Shown: positions 11,588 through 23,984, counted from the stretch's first letter. The stretch is DNA of 64,000 nucleotides from Isoetes taiwanensis (GCA_021234155.1 JAJEKV010000086.1:3273461-3337460), one strand, 5' to 3'. The notes: a model not told the origin generated them from the letters alone. Numbers and translations are program-made.

Positions 11588-12525
11588 TCAATAAAGAGCC
11601 AGCAGAAGGCTCCGGTTAGCAGAAGCCCGTTCACGACCCCAACCTTTGGCAAAAGACTTCCAGCGGCGAGCATCAACAATACACGCCATGCCCCTGTGTC
11701 GAGAAAGAAGTGAACCATGCCCGTCTCTGACTGCCACAAAATCATCATCCTTCAAGAAAAATGTATTCAGCTTGAAATATGTCTTAGAGGCAGCATGCAC
11801 CACCGTATGAGAGCAAGAGAAATACTGTGGATTATGGTCAGAAATCGCAGTATTCAACAGGTTCTCATGATGAAAAGCAGGCAACAGGGTTGCTACCAAA
11901 GCATTATAGTAGCCTCTATCATGTCTTGCATATGCTCTACCACCACCCAACCAGCCATTACACCAAGTAAAACTTGAAGGACCCTCAACTTCTACGAAGC
12001 CACAATCTTGCATTAAGCGGTGCCATTGCTCCCGTTCAAAGCTCTGCACTATCTCTGCACCTCTGCCACATCTGTCTTGCTCAAGCTCAACCATGTTAAA
12101 ATCACCCACCATGATCCATGCAATAGGGGAGCCTAACCTCAGTAATTTGGAATGCAAAGAAGCCCACAATGCGCCTCTCTGACGTGGTCGATTATGCGCA
12201 TACACATTAACCAATCCCCATTCCTGCCCTTTATCAAACCACTTGACTATGATCCACCGGCCAAATCTGTCAACCTGAGTAAATGACACTGGAATAGTCC
12301 TCCTCCATCTTTGTAAGGACACCCCGCCTTTCCGAAGTCTGCGGCCGCCACCGAACATTATCGCGCCTATTGATTCACTGCGGCAACTTTGTAGGCATCC
12401 TCTTTCTTGCATTTATGCTCTTGCAAACAAATGAAATCGAGTCCCACCTAGTCGGGGCCATGGACAACTGCTCCTTTTAGTAGGGGAGGAGGCAACCCCC
12501 GCACATTCCGGAGATTAACTTCATT
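11588..12525 (-). pseudogene. LINE ORF2 apurinic/apyrimidinic-type endonuclease domain
   Basis: The main frame (12412-11588) contains WGLVNVYAHN, then the catalytic motif MVGDFNMVE and, further on, AISDHNPQ (the SDH motif). The N-terminal motifs NVRGL and ICLQEHK are readable just upstream in another frame, between about 12510 and 12410, showing a frameshift at about 12400. The set N, E, D, N, SDH is the exonuclease-endonuclease-phosphatase signature. In the family it nicks target DNA to prime reverse transcription. Confidence 0.85.
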
Positions 12526-12826
12526 GATCGGTGGATGTGGAGGATGTTCTAAGTCCATGTCAACTTGTATATGAGACTCATTCTCCACTTGATCAGCCCA
12601 ATGTGGGCTCGCGATGCTATTGGACGCCGTAGTGACAAAGTGGTGAGGAGAGTTGGCTCAACAGGGGTTAGGGGAAGCACATGCGGAAAGGCGTGGTCTT
12701 GAAGCTATTCCTCCTCAGGAGGCTTTTTTCATGCGGGCAATGGACCATTCTTCTTCAATGCGCTCTTATTTATGCAATCACGTCCAACCTCTCTTGCTGG
12801 TCGGAAGGAAGGAAGACAATTATGGG

Positions 12827-13579
12827 TCATGAGAGTGTGCCAATGGCTAGGGCGTAAGAAGGCGAAGAAGGGGTGATGGGAAGGACAGTGCGTGAGGAGG
12901 CGGTTTGGAGTAGGGATGGCGGCGAGGGAAGTTGAAGTAGGAGAGACGAAAGCGAGGGAGGGATGGGAATGGAGGGTCTGCGCGCCGCGATAAGCGCAGA
13001 GAAGGCCTCAACATCAGGAAACATATTGGCAAGCTCTAGGCCGTTAAGCAAAGATAATTTATATTTAAAAAAGAGTGGACCACTTTTAACGACCACAGAC
13101 TTGGGGAGGGAAGCCTCAGCAGGAAGGGAAATACAAATACGAGGACCATTGGTAATCGAATGAGCAAGGTACAACCCTAATCCATTGGCAATGGAAACTA
13201 AGAAGTCTGGAACCTGCAACTCAATTGGAAAGTCCTCCAATGCAAACCAGCAGGGCATACGACGTGCACCAGACTTATTAGGAAGAAATCCAGGGGTGTA
13301 TACCTGATACAAGAGATAATGTCCCCACAAAGGATCCACTCCACGCTCCACTAGTTTATCAACAGCAATAGGCGACCCGAACATCACTAAGAAATAATTG
13401 TTTTGCCTATCCAAAACTTTCAGGGACTCATGCGGGGGCAATCCCAACTTTTGCAAATGTTGTTTCAACCAAAATCCCATCCTCTTGAGATCAAGGAACT
13501 GACCAGTGAAATGACATACCACCGCATGGGACATTAGATTGTGCAGACTTTGCAAGTGGACGCTATGATCTATCTCCAC
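12827..13579 (-). pseudogene. LINE ORF1, DUF4283-like N-terminal domain
   Basis: The open frame continues upstream to the element's 5' junction without an ATG. It encodes SHAVVCHFTGQFLDLKRMGF, an FGSPIAVDKLVERG segment, and VYTPGFLPNKSGARRMPCWF followed by ALEDFPIEL. That is the arrangement of plant LINE ORF1 (DUF4283): a small RNA-binding-like fold followed by a W-x-x-x-x-P-xx-L segment. The C-terminal third is Pro/Ser-rich low complexity (PSLSSLLLQLPSPPSLLQ), probably repeat-derived. No CCHC knuckle was found before the endonuclease region. ORF1 proteins coat the LINE RNA. Confidence 0.65.
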
Positions 13580-13604
13580 AACCGAGACACCAGCCTGAGT
13601 GGAC

Positions 13605-13621
13605 GCATCTGTCGTGTTTTT
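13605..13621. repeat. LINE target-site duplication, 5' side
   Basis: Identical 17-bp partner of 8602-8618. Confidence 0.9.
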
Positions 13622-14358
13622 GCTTGCCTTCGGGCCATTGTATTCTTATTTCTTCATCATATAACAGGTTCTTTGTCGATCCTAATGTATTTCTTCCATA
13701 TTTCTTGCATATTTTTCCTATATTTTCATTATTTTCGCATAGGTTCATGACAACGCTCATGTCAATGCCCGATTATGCTAGCAAGTTTTCACTATCCTAG
13801 AATGACTTTTTTTTCACCGATCCACTCAACAGACCTACAAAAACCTTTTGTTTGTCCGTCATAGCAATTGACTGACTGGCCTTCGGGCCGAGTCTTAGTT
13901 TCATCTGGGCTTTTGCTCATGCTTTGTAGCATTTTCATTATGTTTGGTGATGTTCTGGGTCATACTAGCCCACTGTATGAGTGGCATATTGGTCTCTGTA
14001 GACGTTTAAAAAAATCTATTCTATTCTTACAAGAATCTTTATATGTGTATTTGACAAAATACAACTATATTTTGCCTAGTTGCATTGCTACATACTCCGA
14101 TGGTAAAAGACGTTTGATTATCATACGATTCACACAATATTATTTTCATGTATCATAGCTCAATAGCTTGGCGTTTTCCTTATTAAACCTCATATATACT
14201 TCATGGTCCCCATGAACAATAGAAGTTAATTCATATTAATTGGATTCCAATTTCACAAACCCAAGCATTACCCACTTTAAATCAGCAAAATTCAAGGGTA
14301 TTTTCTTGACAAACAAAAATAATAGTAGAAGATTAACTGCAGAATATGAATATCTGGC
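13622..14358 (+). promoter_or_regulatory. Region upstream of the BASS gene (presumed promoter and 5' UTR)
   Basis: AT-rich spacer between the LINE and the first BASS exon. TATA-like words exist (CATATATAC near 14191), but no single element stands out. No supported gene. Confidence 0.35.
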
Positions 14359-17189
14359 GTGGCATGTTTCAGTAGGCAAGCGAAGAGGGCAACGTACTTC
14401 GGCCACGAAATGTCAGCTTCCATTTTGCGTCTTCACTGCTCGAATTTTGCAAGCAATTCATACGTTCCCAGCTCTCAACGAAAAGCCCTTTCTTTTACTA
14501 CATTTGTAGCTTGTAGCAGGAGGGCACCAGAGGTTCCAAATTTCCAATTAACAGTGCGGGCATCTTCCGACACAGATGGAGTACAAATTTCGGGCAACCA
14601 TCACTTAGAAAATTTTCTCACCTATGCAACAAGCTTATATCCAGTTTATATGATTGCTGGTGCGGTTTTAGCATGGCACAAGCCTTTCGCATTCTCATGG
14701 TTTGTAAGCCGGGCACCTGTGTCATACAGTACTTCCTTGAGCGCCATTATGCTAGCAATGGGTCTGACTTTGAGTCTTCAGGACTTGCTTCAAATTATTG
14801 TAAAACAACCTTCAGCGGTAATCCATCCTCTATCTCTCTTCTGCTCCCGTTCTGTAATCTATGACTAAACGTCTTTGCAGGTTTTCTTTGGGTTTGCTGC
14901 ACAATATGGTATAATGCCAGTGGCTGGGGCTCTAGTCAGCAGATTGTTTGGCCTTGACCCCTCCGTATCTGCTGGTCTCATTTTAATGGCATGTTGTCCT
15001 GGAGGTACCGCATCCAATGTTGTAAGTACCCCACACGTCTGATTTTTTTGTTGCAGAAGGTATTCTTTTTAGGATGTTGGGTTAGTGGCTACCTCCATAC
15101 TTATAGAAGGATACCTGAAATTCCTGCTTTATTATTTCTGTGAAGAATGAAGCTATCCTAGCTGGCATTGATGTTGGAGGCTAAGCATCATGGCAACTGG
15201 CATATACATGTGTCTTCAAAGATAAAGTCTTCTTTTTGTTGCAAATGATTAATAGCTCCAATTGATTCATATAGAGGGCATCACAGATAAATGATACCCC
15301 AAGGTCTGGCCACCAGGCAAAAAACCTTCACAGATAGGTGCATTTTCGTTCCCCAATTCCCTTTGCTTGCCAATACACCCTTATGTTAGACGAGAATGAG
15401 AACAAACAATTCTTTGTGCTAAGTTTTGTGCAAAAGACAAAAGTAAGCATGCTCATATGTCATGATAGGCATAGAATATTATGCAAGGTATGGTTACTGC
15501 AGGTCTTTGTTGCTCACACAGTTGCTGCATCCACACTTACCATATAAGTTGATCTTTCAACTTCTCATTCGAGGTGTTGTAACGCTCTGTAAAACACAGT
15601 TGGCCCACTTCAGAATCTCCTACTTTTTTCTCTGTGCTTTTCTCAACCATCAGTCATTGTGGTATACACAAAACTGTTACATGTTGCAAGTTGTAGTTTG
15701 TAGTTCAGTCGCATTCAGCCCTGAAGCTGAAGAGCAAATGACTCTTTGTATGTGCTCAGGAATGATCCTTATTTCTATTTAGTGCATGAAGAGTGACATG
15801 AGAAGCTAAGGTAATCAACAAACAACTATCTTGCAAACTGTTTAAATAGTTCTGTCTATGTCTCCTGCAGGCCTTCCTGCTCAGAATTGATAACCACAGT
15901 ATGATAGATTCATTGAGCATGAGTAACAATTCCGGTCCAATATCTTAGGCAGTGGTACTAGAATTCTTTCATAATGCCTTCACGAGAATAAAAAACGAAT
16001 GACAATTCCCCATGAAACTGTTTTATAATTCAGATTTGCTAAAACATCCTTGCAACTCATATCTAGACTGCATACTTATTATAGGTAACTGCCGATAGGA
16101 TCTAGATAACAATGCTTTCAATGCTGAACAGTTAGAAATGCTAAATACATTTGTGATTTGTTATTTTCTATTTTTAAGAGGCCTATATATTTAGCAATAC
16201 AAGTTATATGGTGTTCTATAACTTAGGTAACCTATATTGCTAATGGGGACGTGCCACTTTCTGTGGTGATGACGGCATGCTCAACATTCGGTGCTGTATT
16301 TGCAACTCCACTGTTAACACTATTATTCGCTGGCACATACGTCCCTGTTGATGTCCGTCAACTAGCATGGAGTACTCTTCAGGTAGGCCATAGAGATGCA
16401 GCAATTTCCTTCAGGCATTTTATCTCAAATGGGATTGCTGCAGGTTGTGCTTGCACCCGTTCTCCTTGGTGCATGGTTACAAAGTGCTTTTCCAAAAGTT
16501 GTGGAATACGTGAGAATGTTCTCCCCATTGGTTGCAGTTCTGCTTTCATCGCTTTTAGCAAGCAGGTGAATTATCATATTCTTGCAGTTTTTAAGTATCC
16601 AGAGAACTGGCTTGTAGTAGTTTTTTTTAGATTCTTATATCTATAGTAACGAACATAAAGAAACTATCTATTCATGAAGAGTTTTTGTCTGCAGTGTTTT
16701 CTCTGCAAATGCCTCGTTGCTCCGTCCCCACCTAGCAGCCACTCCTTCGATAGGGGTTCAGAATGTATCGTTGCCATCAGTAGCACTAGCTGTTTCCCTT
16801 GTACATGCAGCTGGATTTATTTTGGGGTATGTGTGCTTTACTCAAATTCTTGCTGCTGTTTACTACGCAATGTGATTAGATGGAGGTATCTTCTGATTTC
16901 AGGTATGTGGCAGCCAAAGTGAGAGGTCTCAATGAACCACAAAGTCGGGCTGTGTCGATTGAGGTATGTTATATGCACAATACAATGTTCATCATCTTAC
17001 TGTGAATATCTCTAATACCTTTTCTTATTGCAGGTTGGTATGCAGAATTCTTCTCTTGCTGTTGTCCTGGCAGGGGCACACTTCCATTCTCCCCTTGCAT
17101 TGCTAGCTCCTGCAGTATCAGCAGTTGTGTTGAATATTATGGGAAGCTTTCTAGCTCTTAGATGGAGAAACTTAGATAACAAGGTATAA
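14359..17189 (+). CDS. BASS1: Plastid BASS-family (bile acid:sodium symporter type) transporter, BASS1-like; 7 exons
   Basis: Seven exons join in frame to 408 residues: 14359-14817, 14881-15021, 16227-16382, 16444-16565, 16695-16826, 16903-16963, 17034-17189. Every intron is GT...AG. The first about 75 residues are Ser/Arg-rich with few acids, like a chloroplast transit peptide. The rest is hydrophobic with BASS signatures: [27 protein letters not shown] across the exon 2/3 junction, [19 protein letters not shown], a LLASS...VFSAN segment, HAAGFILGY and [16 protein letters not shown]. Family members are inner-envelope sodium-coupled carriers of organic anions. The pattern fits the BASS1 branch better than BASS2 or BASS3, from memory of the family. 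Exon phases and length look intact, so the gene is probably functional. The last codons read AAG GTA TAA, where GTATAA could also be a splice donor. Confidence 0.9.
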
Positions 17190-18209
17190 AGTCTGCATCA
17201 AGGCTCCAGATACAAGCATGCCCACAATGCATGTACCATAATCCTTAATTTTTGCACATATGCTTGTTACACATGCGGAATTAGGTTCGTTACTTAGTAT
17301 ACCATTCATGTAATCCAGATAGATGGCTCAGATGCTTCGCCAAGAAGCTTCTAGAGGTCATTAAAGCTGTGGAGCCCTCCATATGACCACTTTTATGTGA
17401 TCTATGAACTTTGTGTAGTCTGGATTTATAACATTCTAAAATCAAAGACAAGAGAAATGACATACATCTTGCTTTTGCCATCAATATGGATTGGATATGC
17501 ATATAAAGAAATGATGATCTAACCAATTGGGCTGGGCTATCCGTCCAAGAAAGTGAAGAGACCCATGCACGCCATTTATGATGGTTTATGTAGACTTAGC
17601 ATCGAGGTTAGAATGGTTGGCTAAGTAACATAATGGCAATGTATTGAACTGCAAACCCTAGAAAGATGGTCTGAATCTTACAAGTGTGCATCACTGCTGT
17701 GAATTCGGTAATTTTTCCTGTAGCACTAGTACAAAAATCCACTCATAGCACTTCCATCTTAAAAATTGATTCTCCAATGTTGGGTCTGCCACCTTTTTCT
17801 ATGGTCTTCAAACTTGCCTTTGGGAAGAGATATTTCATTGAGACAATAACATTTTTTTGTTCGAGTCAGATCACAATTCCTTGTATTTTGTCTGTGTGAT
17901 GCAACCATTTATAAAAGCTTTCTAGTGGTGATTGCTCAAAAATGAAAATGACACATTCTTGCACTGAAACTTTTTTTGTTGGTGAGCCATATTGTTGGAT
18001 TTTGGCCAGATTTCTTCAAGGCAAGGTATTATTGCTAATTCGTTGTACCGGGAACTCTACTTGCAGAATTGAATTTGCTTCTCAACACCTAAAGGAAACA
18101 AAGAACTCTAAATAAAATAGGGCTCAATAAGTAGGGCGACCAGAGCTAGATCTCAATCTAAATCTTTACATAACGAGAGAAAATGAGGTTCTTTATATAC
18201 AATTATTGG
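17190..18209. other. Downstream spacer
   Basis: AT-rich, presumably the BASS 3' UTR and intergenic DNA. No other gene recognised. Confidence 0.5.
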
Positions 18210-18690
18210 ATTTTACAAGGGAGATTTGTTAAAACACCTCTATATGTTTGTAGAATTGTGAAAATGCCCTTGCTTTAGGGGGTAGTTTTTACGAAAATTG
18301 ATTTTACTATAATAATCCAAAATGAGAATATGTCCTTCAGGTGAATTGTAAGTAAGGATGATACCTTCCCATCAAAGCTAAAATTACCTGAATTGGAGTC
18401 CATAATTACAAGTTATATTATTTCCAGTACACAAGAAAATTGTACGGGTTTAAGAGGCTATAACTCAAGTTTTTGGACCCTAATTCAAATAATTTTAGCT
18501 TTGATGGAAAGATATTATCCTCATCTATAATTCTTCTGGAGGACACATTTTTGAATTATCACGAAAAAGTTACAGTCATTATTATAAAAAGTACCGTTAA
18601 AACAGGAGCATTTTCACAATTATGCAAATATATAGAGGTATCTTCACAACTTTCCCATTTTGCTTTGTTTTTAATTTACTAGATTTCTAT
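18210..18690. repeat. Long inverted repeat (foldback), arms about 200-230 bp
   Basis: The left arm (about 18212-18420) and right arm (about 18440-18690) are reverse complements with moderate divergence. Examples are CCTCTATATGTTTGTAGAAT against the complement near 18630, GTGAAAATGCCC/GGGCATTTTCAC-type ends, and CCATCAAAGCTAAAATTA near 18380 against TAATTTTAGCTTTGATGG near 18491. The centre is near 18430. It may be a MITE-like or foldback element or a hairpin RNA source. Confidence 0.8.
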
Positions 18691-19799
18691 AACTAAGTCT
18701 TTAACATCTATTTTAAATACCGGATTTTATTAGCTTTTACCATAAAATTTTTTAAGAGGAATCCTCCCCTTGACTGGGGCTCGAGCTTCTAGAATTGGGC
18801 TTTTAGACTAGAGTGAAACTGAGACTTCAATATTTTGATGAAGGGCAAAATAGATCAGAGCACCCTACCCGTAAGAGCCTAACTCCAAAGCAACGGATAG
18901 AAGCTTTTAGAAATCCCAGGGCAGTTTTGAAAAATCAAAATTTCCTCCATCAGGTTTGGTTGCATACATGGCAACGGGTAAATTTTTGGAGTAGGATAGA
19001 AGATTTCCTATGACTTTCAAACTTACCTGCTAATCTAAAATTCCAACGAACTACTCCAAAGGACTAAGAGCTGAAAATTTTCCTGCCACCTTGCTAGGGA
19101 TAGGTTCAATACTTCATACAATTTTATACCATTATGGTAAGTATAATAATTCACTATTTTTAGCATAATACGTCTTTTATACCGTTATGATAAGTATAAT
19201 AAATCACCATTTCTAATATACGTCAAAAATACGGCAAGAAAAGAAATCAACACCGACAAAACGTTCGCATACGCAAAAACAACTAAACAATGTACACAAA
19301 AATAAGTTCACGTACATGAACCACATATACCAAATTGAAAAGAGTTCGCATAGCGAATATAAAAAGTACGTATATGCGAACTTTCACACAACAATTGTGT
19401 CCGTGCATATGAACTTTAGTACGCGATTTTTTGTATTTGTGTATGCAATTTGGTGTCCACATACACGGTTCTGTTGTCTACGTATGCAAACTTTAATGAA
19501 ATGTTTTTGCGAGTTTATTTAATTAAAAAGTGTTTGCTCCTATCTGAATCAATTTGAATTGAATGGAATTTTATCATCCACTAAGATCAGATGGCCGAGG
19601 GGACCCATGCTCATGAAGTTAATTTGAATGTTGGAAACATTGGAGAGCATGAAAGGTCAGAGGTTGGACGTTCTAGCTATAAAATAGACCTTATCAGCAA
19701 AATATTATTCATACAACTTTAATTTGTACATATGAACAAGTTTTTGTACTATGAGATTGTACAAAGCCGACTAGAAGCCAAATGCACAACCATCGAATG
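18691..19799. other. Spacer with a cluster of CGTATGCGAAC-like motifs
   Basis: Between about 19260 and 19505 variants such as CGCATACGC, GTACGTATATGCGAACTT, GTGCATATGAACTTT and ACGTATGCAAACTTT recur in both orientations. No gene recognised. Confidence 0.4.
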
Positions 19800-20295
19800 A
19801 AGATTTTATAAAGATTCTCCTAGAGTCTCCAAGACTCTAAAAAGAATCCCCAAGATTCATTGAGATTCCATCAATGTTCCCTTATATTCCCCAAGACCTC
19901 GTGATGATTCCTCGAGATTCTCTAAGATTCCATAAACATTCCCTTAGATTGCCCAATATTTTATGAAATTTCCCTTGCAAAATACACTCAGTGTAAAAGA
20001 TCCCCATAGATTCCCTAAGATTATAGAAAGATTTCCTATATTCTTAAAGTTCTACAAAGATTCCTCTAGATTCCCTAGGATTCCATACAGATTCCCTAGA
20101 TTCTAAAGGTTCTATAAAGATTCTCCTAGGTTTTCAAAGATTCTTAAGGTTTTACAATGATTCACTTAGATTTCCAAAGATTATCCCAAGATTCCTCTAG
20201 ATTCTTCAAAATTCCATGTAGATTTCCCTAAATCCTCTTACATTCTAAGAAGATTCCCTAAATTCTCCAAGATTCCTCTAGATTCTCAAATACTA
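19800..20295. repeat. Degenerate short-period satellite (AGATTCCC-type)
   Basis: About 30 variants of (A)GATTCYCYTAAGATT and CCAAGATTC follow one another with a loose 14-18 base spacing for roughly 500 bp. No frame is conserved. Confidence 0.8.
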
Positions 20296-21108
20296 GAAGA
20301 TTGCTCACCTTCGGTGGGCATTCCATGTGATTGTTCACAAGGAGTGGGGTATTAATGTGGAACATATAAAAGATACACATTTTGTGTTGTATTTTGAGTA
20401 CAAAGCCCAAAAGATTTTGAGATTTTAAGATAGTATCATGTAAGTCCATCGGAGCTACATTCTGGAACCCTAGTTATAAGGTTTTGGAAAGCTTCTAAAT
20501 GGAGATCCCACTTAACCTCAAACTTGAAGCCTAAAATGAGGAGGACCTCCTGTACCATGATAAATCCCACCTAACAATCAATCCAATCACCGCTCAGTCG
20601 TACCTGAGAAGCCCTCTCATTTTCCTAATCTGGTTTCCTTGTAAAGTAACTTGCTCAACGAGTTTCAATCATACTGCTATGAAATGAAAAATTGATCAAG
20701 ACATCCAAACTCTTTGTAGACTTGGAGTCAAATTTGTGCCACATTTTCTTGGCAGTCTACACGGCGTGCAATTACCATGCGTCTCGTTTTCTTAAATGCC
20801 ACATCGCGCACATCACTTGACAAATCTCAACCACCGACGCCTTTTCAATTATCCAACATGGGAGCATTAGGCCACGTGGCACAATTTGTGTTATCGATCA
20901 GGGAAGAGGGACAGACAGACACCTCGGATACTGAAAGATGCGTTGACACCTCGAAATTATTACTGAAAGATGCGTTGGCACTATATGTATTGGATATGTA
21001 TTGGACATGAAGATTGGGACTATATCTGATTGCACATGAAGAGTATGGTATTAATGGTGTCACGTATATTATGCCATGTTAAATAGTGAAAAAGTGCCTT
21101 ATACTCCT
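20296..21108. other. Unassigned spacer
   Basis: Short frames only; nothing recognised. Confidence 0.5.
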
Positions 21109-21257
21109 CTGCAAAGTATACCCAATATGTGTTGTATTTTGGTTGTAACACACTCTGCAAAGTATACCCAATATGTGTTGTATTTTGGTTGTAACACACT
21201 CGAGCTCATACAATATATGTTGTATTTTGGTTGCAACACACTCGAGCTCATACAACG
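21109..21257. repeat. Three-copy minisatellite, about 45-55 bp
   Basis: Copies share ATRTGTTGTATTTTGGTTG and CAACACACTC. Copies 1 and 2 carry a CTGCAAAGTATACCC linker; copies 2 and 3 are followed by a CGAGCTCATACAA linker. Confidence 0.8.
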
Positions 21258-22199
21258 AAAAAGGTCTGTAAATGCAAGATGTCGGTATAGTTTGTGCAAT
21301 TTTTTATACGTCAAACTGCTTTCTCTTATCTCCTTGACATAATCGCCTTACTTTGAGTTGCATTTTGGTACTGCATTTTTGTCCATGAAAATGCAGTCCT
21401 AAGAGGCATCTTGTCAAATATTTTATGGGCGTCGTCAAGCTTTCTAGTTTCCACCTACTTTAGAGCCATAGGACCCAAGTTCATCCAAATGCTATGTTAT
21501 TGGCAATGCTGCAAAGATACTTAGAAAGCTTGTTTTGTCTACCCACTTGCAAGCGTACTACAACCCATCGAAAAGTTAGCATTTAAGCATGCATCATATT
21601 GTAGGGGAGGGTGACCTTCCTCCGTCAAAAGACCATTATTGGTGTTTTTAGCGCTCGTTATATGCCTTTTTTTTTTCTCATTTCGGCCTACCACTGGACC
21701 TTCATTCGACCAGCTTATTTCCTTTCCTTTGTCGGACGCTCCAGAAGCAGCCCCAGAAGCGGAATCGATTGGAGAACATGGCTCCGGGCGAGGGACGGTC
21801 ACCTCAGCCATCAAAAACAAGTATTTCGCCTACCTTCTTTCTTTCTTTTGTAGCGATTTTGAGTTGCTCCATCTTGATAGGACATATAGTTTAGGATTTC
21901 GTAGCTATTTGAGCTGCTCCATCTAGATAGAGGATATTTAGGAAATCTTTGCCTCCCCTTGCTTCCCACGTATTCTTATAAAAGGAAGGAATCAAGATAA
22001 AATTTTGGAGTTGTCTTGTTTAAGAATAAGAATAGTTTTTTATCGTCCACTGAGACCAATCGGCCTATGGGACCCAGAAGGAGCGCAGCAAACTTATTAC
22101 TTAAGGAAGAGAGATGAGCAAAAATGCATAATAAGAATGCATGTTAAGTAAGAATACATGCTTTTGCATGATGAAGCATAAGATTCTATGCTTTTTCAT

Positions 22200-22411
22200 A
22201 TATCTCAGATTGCCAAAGAAATGGCAATTAGTAAAAAGAAAGGCCTCGTAAGAAATGGAAAAAAGAAATCTGTTAGGAAAAGAAAGAGAGGCAGCTGGAT
22301 AGAAGAACATATGGTTGAGGCTATTAGTAGGATAGAAGGTGGTGAGATCACAATTGGAGCAGCATCTAGAGAGTACGGAATTCCAAGATCAACTATAAGA
22401 GGGTGGCTACC
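22200..22411 (+). pseudogene. Exon encoding a Pipsqueak-type helix-turn-helix
   Basis: The reading frame follows an acceptor-like TATATCTCAG. It has a basic stretch (KKKSVRKRKR) and then a classic psq/CENP-B-like HTH: W-x6-MVEAISRIEGGEITIGAASR, then EYGIPRSTIRGWL. It ends at a donor-like CCGTAAGA. HTH-psq domains bind DNA and are found in pogo/Tigger-type transposases and in some plant proteins. No DDE domain is nearby. Possible companion exons are basic frame remnants at about 22980-23160 and the coiled-coil tail at 23597-23709. It may be a relic of a host regulator or of a transposase. Confidence 0.5.
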
Positions 22412-23596
22412 GTAAGAAAGGCCCTACCCCTCGCATATTGACACTTGAAGAGGATTGGTAATTCTGGAATACTTGGTTCCAAAATCAATGCTCTTGGTTC
22501 TTGTTTCACTGGATTCACATTGTTGTAGTATACTATGCAGAAAGGTTTCTTCATTAGTTCCAAGTTCTACTAGTTGCATTTTGCCATAGAGAAGCTTAGC
22601 AGACATATAATAGGTAAGGACAAAACTCCATTGCTTAAGAATTTTCAGGTCCTGACATGCATGCGTTCCATGGAAAGGGGCATGATCGGTTGAGAACACA
22701 AATGCCCCATAGAACGGTAGAAGTTCATGACAGTTGTAGTTGAGAGGGTCCAGTAGTAAAAGCTAAACCGAAAAAGAAGTTATATCTAGGATCTATTTGA
22801 AAAGATACATGCTATCCAAATGAAAAAAACATGCCAAACAGTGTTGCTTGTGCAACAATTCTGCATGCCTATCCTGTCCACACTAAGATAACTATAGGAT
22901 GCTTCCATAGTAATCGTGGCCTGGAGGCAGAACTTATGTAGCTTTAAAATATCAAGAAGAACTCTAAATGCATAGACAGTATTTCTGAGCAACTTTTCTT
23001 TTCCAGTTCAAAGCACAAGTTCAAGTCATTTTTTGACGTAAGACATAGACACAAGGGTAAAAGATCTAGAAGAAAGAAAGAACGAATTGTTTACACACCA
23101 ACATCTGTATCAGGAGGTAATTCTATTAGAAGGCATTGTGGTGTTGGATCCGTTTTAGAGAATAGTTTAACTTCTTAGAACTTTAGAAATTTTTCTGAGC
23201 CCATTGTTCGCAAGTACTTCATATCGAGTTGTAACTAATTTGGGTTGTAACTGCATCTGCTTTGCAGTTTAGGAACTTCAAGCAAGTACTTGGAATAGAC
23301 AAGTTCAGAGTTTTGTCATGTCTCACGCCTTGCACAAATGATAGCTGATCTTGTTGGAAATGGTATGATTGCAGCAGGTGGAGAAGATTGCATATAGTTA
23401 TGAAACATATTGATATGAATGTTTACCCTTGTTGGAACCTGTTTTATCTGGAATTGCAACCTAGAATGTATGTAGGACCTGAAGTGCATGAGAGCTAGTT
23501 CACTTTTCAAGTAAGTATGCTACATCCTTTCTCTGATTGTTTGATGTACAATTTGTAGAGTTTATCCCTTCTGAATGATGTTTGTGAAGTGCATCA

Positions 23597-23709
23597 ACAG
23601 CTATCTGATTTAATGAAAATACGAATGCAATTTACAAGGGATTTGGAGATGCAAAGGATGCAGCTACTTATGCAAACACAAGTGCAACTTGCCAAAACGA
23701 ACCTGTAAA
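23597..23709 (+). pseudogene. C-terminal coiled-coil fragment resembling trihelix-type regulators
   Basis: The frame reads QQLSDLMKIRMQFTRDLEMQ, then RMQLLMQTQVQLAKTNL and a stop. Met/Gln/Arg-rich heptads of this kind end plant trihelix (ASIL-like) transcription factors. The trihelix domain itself was not found. Together with the psq-type exon upstream this looks like a decayed multi-exon gene, but the link is inferred only from order and strand. Confidence 0.3.
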
Positions 23710-23984
23710 ACCCTAGAATTCATGTGTACGATGATTGCACGCAATAGGTTCTATCTTTTTCTTTTTGATTTTATTTCTATTTTTATTTTTTACTTTTTGA
23801 AAAGGGCTTTTATTGTAAGTCATTCGATCTCGTCTTTTTTAAATAGGGCTTTTGTTGTAAGCCCTTTGATTCTTGACCATTAAGTTGCATGCAAATACCT
23901 GGCACACTGTTCTACTACTTTAAAGGGGGGTTTTCTACTAGTTTATACATGCACACCTCTGCAAAGATTCGCATAATTAATTCC

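Larger units (their letters stand above)
8619..13604 (-). mobile_element. L1-type LINE retrotransposon (RIL, plant type), about 5 kb
   Basis: The element lies on the minus strand between identical 17-bp duplications, with a terminal A-tract (T-run to 8633). It carries, in order, an ORF1 with a DUF4283-like domain, an APE-type endonuclease, an RT with a YADD motif and a C-terminal zf-RVT zinc finger. The ORF1 frame is open up to the 5' junction, so the copy is probably slightly 5'-truncated. ORF2 is broken by frameshifts and stops, so it is no longer autonomous. The perfect TSD indicates a single insertion event. Confidence 0.9.

Noticed and set aside
12847-13163. Short frames overlapping LINE ORF1
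   Set aside because: Shadows of the Pro/Ser-rich part of ORF1.
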